64,000 bases of DNA from NCBI RefSeq assembly GCF_014196455.1, contig NZ_JACIDS010000003.1, positions 248,001-312,000 on the forward strand, given 5' to 3'. Below are positions 58,904 to 64,000 of this stretch, one piece after another (within the stretch, counting starts at the first letter, position 1; each line of letters starts with the position of its first letter). The translations under genes were made by a program, and so were the position numbers. Origin of the DNA: Kaistia hirudinis. GTDB taxonomy: Bacteria; Pseudomonadota; Alphaproteobacteria; Rhizobiales; Kaistiaceae. The notes below the pieces were generated by a model. It searched no databases. It saw nothing but the letters and a program-made list of their open reading frames with translations, and had not been told where the DNA came from.

Positions 58904-59367
58904 TTCGTCTCCACATTCGCGGCAAGGCCGATCGCCTCGGCGCGCTCGCGAATCATGCCTTCGAGCTCGGGGGCGGGGAAATCCATGATGCGCAGCGTGA
59001 GCTCCGCGTCGCAGACCGGGCCGTTCTGCTCGATCCGCGCCTCGGTCACGCTGTAGCCCGAGCCGTCGTGCACGATCTTCGCGAACACGTCGAGTTCGGT
59101 GCCGGGCTCGATGAACTTGCGGAACTTCGCCTTCTTGACGCCGGCGAAGAACGGCATGCGCGAGAGGCCGTTCATGCCGAGGATCAGATAGCCGGAGGCC
59201 TGCGCCATCGTCTCGATGAGCAGCACCCCGGGAAGGATCGGATATCCCGGGAAATGGCCCTCGAAGACGGGACTGGTCAGCGGGACCTGCGCCTTGGCGT
59301 GGATCTCACCGCTCGACGCGTCGAAGGACACGACGCTGTCGATCATCTGGAAATATTCGAGCCGCAT
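58900..59367 (-). CDS. fabZXL: 3-hydroxyacyl-ACP dehydratase of the VLCFA cluster (FabZXL)
   Basis: 155 residues, a hot-dog-fold dehydratase. The active site is FEGHFPGYPILPGVLLIETMAQ with His38 and Glu52; FFAGVKKAKFRKFIEPGTEL is the second family motif. It acts on AcpXL-bound chains. It follows acpXL by 21 nt and overlaps fabF2XL by 4 nt. Confidence 0.93.
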   Translation of the reverse strand: MRLEYFQMIDSVVSFDASSGEIHAKAQVPLTSPVFEGHFPGYPILPGVLLIETMAQASGYLILGMNGLSRMPFFAGVKKAKFRKFIEPGTELDVFAKIVHDGSGYSVTEARIEQNGPVCDAELTLRIMDFPAPELEGMIRERAEAIGLAANVETK

Positions 59368-59388
59368 TGCCGCCTCAGGAAGCGTTCG

Positions 59389-59670
59389 TCACGCGTTCTT
59401 CTTGGCGATCAACTCGTCGATATGGGCGCACAGGTTCTTGAGCACGAAGTACTCCTCGACCGTGGCCTTGCCGGCGTTGACCTCCTGCGTCCACTGCTCG
59501 AGCGGGATCTTGATCCCGAACTTCTTGTCGAGCGCGAACACGATGTCGAGGAAATCGAGGCTGTCGATGCCGAGATCGTCGATCGCGTGCATCTCCGGAG
59601 TGATCTTGTCCCGCGGGATCTCGCTGGTTTCGGAGATTACATCAGCAACGATGTCGAACGTGGAAGACAT
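59389..59670 (-). CDS. acpXL: Acyl carrier protein AcpXL
   Basis: 93 residues, longer and more distinct than the housekeeping ACP. Phosphopantetheine attaches to Ser37 in [28 protein letters not shown]. It carries the very long acyl chain made by the next five genes. It is the first gene of its cluster; 163 bp separate it from the end of the transglutaminase gene. Confidence 0.95.
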   Translation of the reverse strand: MSSTFDIVADVISETSEIPRDKITPEMHAIDDLGIDSLDFLDIVFALDKKFGIKIPLEQWTQEVNAGKATVEEYFVLKNLCAHIDELIAKKNA

Positions 59671-59833
59671 GACGATCCCGTAATCCTATCTTGAACCGGT
59701 TGTCGAATGGCGGCGCCGGGAGGGCGCCCATCGGGAGCGACCCCGCCGTTCCGGCCGGGGACTCACCGGGAATGCGTAAACGACCACCGTCCTGATAACG
59801 TGTAGTCGTTCGAAATACCAGCCTGCCCGGCTG

Positions 59834-60715
59834 CTACGATTCGACCGGGACGACATCGACCGCCACATCGAGCGAATGATCGCCGGATGTGACAATCACG
59901 CCATCGACTGGCGCTGCGTCTGCATAGTCCCGTCCGATCGCCAGCACAACATGATCATCACGCGCCGCAACGCCGTTCGTGGGGTCGAGGCCGATCCAGC
60001 CGGCTTCGCGTCCGCACCACACGGCGACCCAGGCATGCGTCGCATCGGCGCCCTCCAGCCGCGGCTGTCCCGGCGGCGGCTCGGTCCGCAGGAAGCCGCT
60101 GACATAGGCCGCCGGCAGGCCGATGGTACGGAGTCCGGCGATCATGACATGGGCGAAGTCCTGGCAGACCCCCGCCTTCTGGGCGAAGGCGGTCGCCGGC
60201 AGCGTCGTCACGTCGGTGGCCGCGGAATCGTAGCGGAAATCCGCCTTGATGCGCTTGGTCAGCTCGAACGCGCCCTCGAGGATCGGCGTGCCCTCGGGAA
60301 AGCTCTCGGCGACATAGTCGCCGATCGCATCGTCGATCGCGACGAGCCGGCTCGGAAACAGGAACTGGACCGGCGAGCGCGCGGAGAGATCGGCCACGGC
60401 GAGCGCCAGGCGGCGGATCTGCTCGAAGGGCGGCGTCCTATCCGGATCCGGCAGCGGGTCGGTTTCCACGAGAACGCGCGCCCGCGTCTCCAGCGTCAGC
60501 TCGTCATGGGGGAAGGAGAAGGCGACCGTGGTGATCCGGTTGCCGAAGAAATCGAGCGAATCGGTGCGCTCGGTCGGTCCTGGCCGGATCGAGAGATCAG
60601 CGGCCACGACGCGCTGGCCAGGCCGGTCCACGGGCAGCAGGCGCAGGGCCTGCCGCGCGAACGGCACGGGGATCGCGTAGCTGTATGTCGTCACCTGACG
60701 GATGTCGTAGAGCAA
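59834..60715 (-). CDS. Bacterial transglutaminase-like protein
   Basis: 293 residues with an N-terminal beta domain and a transglutaminase/protease core. The triad is Cys184 (KAGVCQDFAHV), His227 (DATHAWV) and Asp244 (IGLDPTNG). The start TTG 60715, just beyond the stop of the preceding gene, has GGGGA 6 nt upstream. Last gene of the DUF2126 - ATP-grasp/alpha-E - transglutaminase operon, widespread in bacteria; substrates are unknown, though peptide ligation and cleavage have been suggested for such groups. Confidence 0.88.
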   Translation of the reverse strand: MLYDIRQVTTYSYAIPVPFARQALRLLPVDRPGQRVVAADLSIRPGPTERTDSLDFFGNRITTVAFSFPHDELTLETRARVLVETDPLPDPDRTPPFEQIRRLALAVADLSARSPVQFLFPSRLVAIDDAIGDYVAESFPEGTPILEGAFELTKRIKADFRYDSAATDVTTLPATAFAQKAGVCQDFAHVMIAGLRTIGLPAAYVSGFLRTEPPPGQPRLEGADATHAWVAVWCGREAGWIGLDPTNGVAARDDHVVLAIGRDYADAAPVDGVIVTSGDHSLDVAVDVVPVES

Positions 60716-60717
60716 GA

Positions 60718-63225
60718 TCAGTCCCCGCTCGCTTCGCCGGGTGGCGCGCGGTGCGTGAAATAAGCGAGGGCGATTTCGTCGGAAATACGCATCAGCGTCT
60801 GCTCATGCGCAAAGATCGCATTGGTCGTCAGCGTGGCGGCGTCGCCGGTCTCCAGTTCGGCGAAGAGGCGCGAGGCGAGGCGGTCCGCCGGCGCCAGCAT
60901 GCCGGCCGGCGCATGGGCCGGCAGTTCGGAGAGCGCCCTGCGGATCCGGTCGGCCTGGAAGGCGAGGGCGCGCGGATTGGAGCTGTCGAGCAGCACGAGG
61001 TCGAGCACGGGAACGCGCACCGCCTGCATCACATAGCGGATGCGGTAGGTGATCTGGCTGTCGGCGAGTTCCAGCAGGGCGTCGAGGTCGCCGGGCCGGG
61101 CGTCGAAGCCGCACATGCGCGCCGCGCGGGCGATCGCGAGGCCACGATCGATGCGGCGGCCGAGCTCCATGAACCGCCAGCCATGCTGGCGTACCATGTT
61201 CTCCTGCGCGAGGCCGGAGAAGGCCGCGATCAGCCGCAGCGCCTCATTGGCGCGTTCCAGCATGTCGCTGCCGGTCCGCCCATGCAGCGGGCGCTGCGTG
61301 AAGGTTTCGAGATCGGCGACGGCGCGCCAGGCATCTGGCGACAGGCGGTCGCGAATCACCGAGGCGGCGCGGCGCGAGGCCTCGGCGAGGCGGGGAACCG
61401 TATTGAAGCTCGTGCGATCGGTGAGCGCGGCGAAGGCGAGCCCCGCCGGCTGCGTCGGACCGCGTTCGGCGACGGCCGCGCCCGAGGCGACGAGCGTGCC
61501 GACGAGCCGCGTCATGACAGAGGAGCCGTTGCCCTCGGCCTCGACCAGCCGGCCGGCGATCGCGCGGACGATGCGAAGCGCCGCCTCTGTGCGCTCCAGA
61601 TAGCGCCCGAGCCAGAAGAGGTTCTCGCCGGCCCGGCTTGGCAGGGTCAGCGTCGTGCGGCGCAGCGCCACGCTGTCCGGCGAGGAGAGCAGCGTCGTCT
61701 CCGCGACCGGCCGATCGGAGAGCACCCAGACATCGGCCGAGACGCCGCCCTGCTGCAGCGTCACCGCGCGCGCGTCGGGACGATCCGAGATGCGGCAGAA
61801 GCCGCCGGGCATGACGGTCCAGCCTTCGGCGCTGCGAGCGACATAGAGCCGCAGGATCGACGGCCGGGGTTCGAGATGCGCGTTTTCGCCCTCGCCGCGC
61901 CAGACCGGCGTCGTCGAAAGGCGCACGACTTCCTGGCCGACATAGTCGGAGCCGCGCCGGCCGATGGCATGGATCAGCTCGCTGCGCTCCTCGGGCGAGA
62001 GCGCGCTGCCGAGCACCGGGCCGCGCGCCAGAATGCCGGGCAGCGTGGCGCCCAGCGCCGGCGCGATCACCATGCGGTCGAAATTCTCGATGACATGGTC
62101 GCGCTCCATCGTCTGGCCGCACCACCAGGTGGCGACATTGGGCAGGAGCAGCTCCTCGCCGAGCACGCGGCGCGCAAGGCCCGGCAGGAAGCCGAGCATG
62201 GCGCGCGCTTCCACGACGCCCGATCCGAGCGCATTGGCGATGGCGACATTGCGCTGGCGCACCGCCCCGGCGAGGCCAGGCACGCCGAGCCGCGAGGCGG
62301 GATTGAATTCGAGTGGGTCGGCGAAGTCGGAATCGAGGCGCCGCAGCAGCACGTCGGCGCGCTTCAGCCCGGATATGGTCCGCATATAGACGGTGTCGTC
62401 GCGCACGGTCAGATCACCGCCCTCGACCAGCACGAAGCCGAGATAACGCGCGAGATAGGCGTGCTCGAAATAGGTCTCGTTGAGCGGGCCCGGCGTCAGC
62501 AGCGCGACGCGCGTCTCCTCGTGCCGGTTGAGCGCGTTGAGCCCGGCGCGGAACGCCTGGAAGAAGCCGGCAAGCCGCTCGACATTGAAGGCGCGATAGA
62601 CGTCGGGCAGGGCCTGCGACAGCGCGATACGGTTTTCGAGCGCATAGCCGGCGCCGGAGGGCGCCTGCGTGCGATCGGACAGCACCCACCAGCGCCCGTC
62701 GGGCCCGCGGCCGACATCGACGGCATAGATCCGCAGATGATGGTCGCCGACCGGCTTGGAGCCGACCAGCGGGCGCAGGAATTCGGGGCTTCCCGCGATG
62801 ATGGCGGCGGGGAGCGCGCCGTCGCGGGCGAGATGCCCCTCGCCATAGGCGTCCGCCAGCACCGCGTCGAGCAGGCGCGCGCGCTGGATCAGCCCCGCCT
62901 CGAGCTTCTTCCACTCCTCTGCCGCGATCAGGAAGGGGATATGGGACAGCGGCCAGGCGCGCTCGTCGCCATTGTCGTCGCCATAGACGCGCAGCACCAC
63001 GCCGGAATCGGCCAGATGCCGATCGGCGAGATGGAAGCGATGCGCCACCTCGCGCGGGCCGAGCTCCGCCATGGTCTCGACGAAGCGGACCCAGTGCGGC
63101 CGCATCTTGCCGTCATTGCCGATGAGCTCATCCGCCGCCCCGGGGATGGGGCGATAGTTCGCGACCAGCCGCATCGCCCGTTCGGCGGCGGTGCGGCGGC
63201 TGCGCGCGGGTTCCCTGCGGGTCAC
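60718..63225 (-). CDS. Circularly permuted ATP-grasp plus alpha-E domain protein
   Basis: 835 residues. Residues 1 to about 480 are a circularly permuted ATP-grasp domain (RLLDAVLADAYGEGHLARDGALP, IYAVDVGRGPDGRWWVLSDRTQAPSGAGYALENR, then RSILRLYVA-type and VMPGGFCRI segments). Residues about 510-820 are the helical alpha-E domain (LPSRAGENLFWLGRYLERTEAALRIVRAI near its start). In other bacteria the two are separate genes. It lies between the DUF2126 gene (10 nt) and the transglutaminase gene (2 nt). Probably forms an amide or peptide bond; no substrate is known. Confidence 0.9.
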   Translation of the reverse strand: MTRREPARSRRTAAERAMRLVANYRPIPGAADELIGNDGKMRPHWVRFVETMAELGPREVAHRFHLADRHLADSGVVLRVYGDDNGDERAWPLSHIPFLIAAEEWKKLEAGLIQRARLLDAVLADAYGEGHLARDGALPAAIIAGSPEFLRPLVGSKPVGDHHLRIYAVDVGRGPDGRWWVLSDRTQAPSGAGYALENRIALSQALPDVYRAFNVERLAGFFQAFRAGLNALNRHEETRVALLTPGPLNETYFEHAYLARYLGFVLVEGGDLTVRDDTVYMRTISGLKRADVLLRRLDSDFADPLEFNPASRLGVPGLAGAVRQRNVAIANALGSGVVEARAMLGFLPGLARRVLGEELLLPNVATWWCGQTMERDHVIENFDRMVIAPALGATLPGILARGPVLGSALSPEERSELIHAIGRRGSDYVGQEVVRLSTTPVWRGEGENAHLEPRPSILRLYVARSAEGWTVMPGGFCRISDRPDARAVTLQQGGVSADVWVLSDRPVAETTLLSSPDSVALRRTTLTLPSRAGENLFWLGRYLERTEAALRIVRAIAGRLVEAEGNGSSVMTRLVGTLVASGAAVAERGPTQPAGLAFAALTDRTSFNTVPRLAEASRRAASVIRDRLSPDAWRAVADLETFTQRPLHGRTGSDMLERANEALRLIAAFSGLAQENMVRQHGWRFMELGRRIDRGLAIARAARMCGFDARPGDLDALLELADSQITYRIRYVMQAVRVPVLDLVLLDSSNPRALAFQADRIRRALSELPAHAPAGMLAPADRLASRLFAELETGDAATLTTNAIFAHEQTLMRISDEIALAYFTHRAPPGEASGD

Positions 63226-63235
63226 GGTGTCATTC

Positions 63236-64000
63236 CTAGAGCCCTGCCGGACGGCGGAGGTCGAGCGTCATCGGCAACTCCGCCGAGGGCGTCTCGGCCG
63301 GCGGCAGGAAGCTGCCGCCGGTATGGCCCATCGCCTCGAAGCGGGCGAGGCGGCGTGCCTCCGCCTCGTAGGAATTGACCGGGAAGGTCTCGTAGTTCCG
63401 CCCGCCCGGATGCGCGACATGGTAGACGCAGCCGCCGATCGACCGGCTGGACCACGCATCGACGATGTCGAAGGTGAGCGGCGCATGCACCGGGATCGTG
63501 GGATGGAGCCCCGAGGCCGGCTGCCAGGCCTTGAAGCGCACGCCGGCGACATAGCTGCCGACGGTTCCCGTCGAGGTCAGCGGCAGGCGGCGTCCATTGC
63601 ACGAAATGACGTGGCGGCGCGGATCGAAGCCGATCGCCTTCGCCTCGATCCGTTCGACGGAGGAATCGACATAGCGCACCGTGCCGCCGACCGCGCCTTC
63701 CTCGCCCAGCACATGCCAGGGCTCCAGCGCCTGGCGCAGTTCCATCCGCACGCCCTGGTGCTCGATGGCACCGAAGAAGGGGAAGCGGAACTCGCGCTGC
63801 GCCTCGAACCAAAGCGGGTCGAAATCATAGCCGGCGGCGCGAAGGTCGCCGAGCACGTCGAGGAAATCGGCCCAGACGAAATGCGGCAGCATGAAGCGGT
63901 CATGCAGCTGCGTGCCCCAGCGCATCAGCGAACCCTGCTGCGGCGCCTTCCAGAACCATGAGATCAGCGCCCGCAGCAGCAATTGCTGTGCAAGGCTCAT
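63236..64000 (-). CDS. DUF2126 / transglutaminase-family protein, C-terminal part only
   Basis: 255 residues open to the window edge, so the 5' part is missing; full-length relatives have about 1,100 residues with an N-terminal transglutaminase domain. The visible part is DUF2126: [52 protein letters not shown], and [41 protein letters not shown] at the end. It is the first visible gene of the three-gene operon that continues leftwards. Confidence 0.9.
   Translation of the reverse strand: MSLAQQLLLRALISWFWKAPQQGSLMRWGTQLHDRFMLPHFVWADFLDVLGDLRAAGYDFDPLWFEAQREFRFPFFGAIEHQGVRMELRQALEPWHVLGEEGAVGGTVRYVDSSVERIEAKAIGFDPRRHVISCNGRRLPLTSTGTVGSYVAGVRFKAWQPASGLHPTIPVHAPLTFDIVDAWSSRSIGGCVYHVAHPGGRNYETFPVNSYEAEARRLARFEAMGHTGGSFLPPAETPSAELPMTLDLRRPAGL

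Noticed and set aside
60685-63378. 897-codon plus-strand open frame
   Set aside because: Antisense to the ATP-grasp/alpha-E gene; composition typical of a GC shadow.

Overview
The window is high-GC alphaproteobacterial DNA, almost certainly from the order Hyphomicrobiales (Rhizobiales). The evidence is the gene set: the acpXL-fabZXL-fabF2XL-fabF1XL-adh-lpxXL cluster for very-long-chain acyl lipid A, ChvG/ChvI beside HprK/EIIA/HPr, a DivL-type kinase with Tyr in place of the phosphorylated His, RegB/RegA, a TsaE-AmgK fusion, alphaproteobacterial AddAB, and a polyhydroxyalkanoate depolymerase. I do not assign a genus.

Layout. (1) 1-12.2 kb is an accessory flank left of tRNA-Ala(GGC). It holds a DabB-DabA inorganic-carbon uptake operon (dabA cut by the window edge) with a divergent LysR regulator; a three-gene cassette (DUF3833 protein, small secreted protein, GPH-type transporter) bracketed by two copies of a 48-bp repeat; a small membrane protein; and a compact minus-strand module of phage origin (ribbon-helix-helix regulator, two virion/ejection-like proteins, one unknown). 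(2) 12.2-26.3 kb is a core housekeeping block: FYDLN acidic protein, aroA-cmk-rpsA-sppA-ihfB-lapA-like, an MFS/MarR pair, trpF-trpB-trpA-accD-folC. A reverse-oriented DUF559 gene and its inverted repeats split trpB from trpA. (3) 26.4-38.1 kb is a minus-strand series divL > tsaE-amgK > murU > addB > addA > trxA, with overlapping or nearly abutting genes from divL to addA and a CtrA-type box upstream of divL. (4) 38.5-45.4 kb holds pckA, a HugZ-like gene and chvI-chvG-hprK-EIIA-HPr. (5) 45.4-49.9 kb is a sugar-acid-flavoured accessory patch: an enolase paralogue with altered active-site residues, an APH-fold kinase, divergent uxuA, and a Popeye-like cyclic-nucleotide-binding membrane protein. 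(6) 49.9-54.3 kb holds phaZ with an added helix-hairpin-helix tail, regB-regA and mmcB. (7) 54.3-59.7 kb is the lipid A very-long-chain acyl cluster. (8) 59.8-64 kb is a transglutaminase / ATP-grasp-alpha-E / DUF2126 operon that runs off the right edge.

How it fits together. The window combines central carbon control (pckA, ChvGI, an incomplete PTS with HprK), redox control (RegBA), cell-cycle control (DivL under a probable CtrA site), envelope building and recycling (VLCFA lipid A, MurU/AmgK), recombinational repair (AddAB) and carbon storage (PhaZ). The least explained pieces are the enolase-like/kinase pair, the phage-derived module beside the tRNA, the PhaZ-HhH fusion and the ketosynthase pair with one predicted-inactive partner. 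All functions are assigned by reading sequence motifs; no database search was run.
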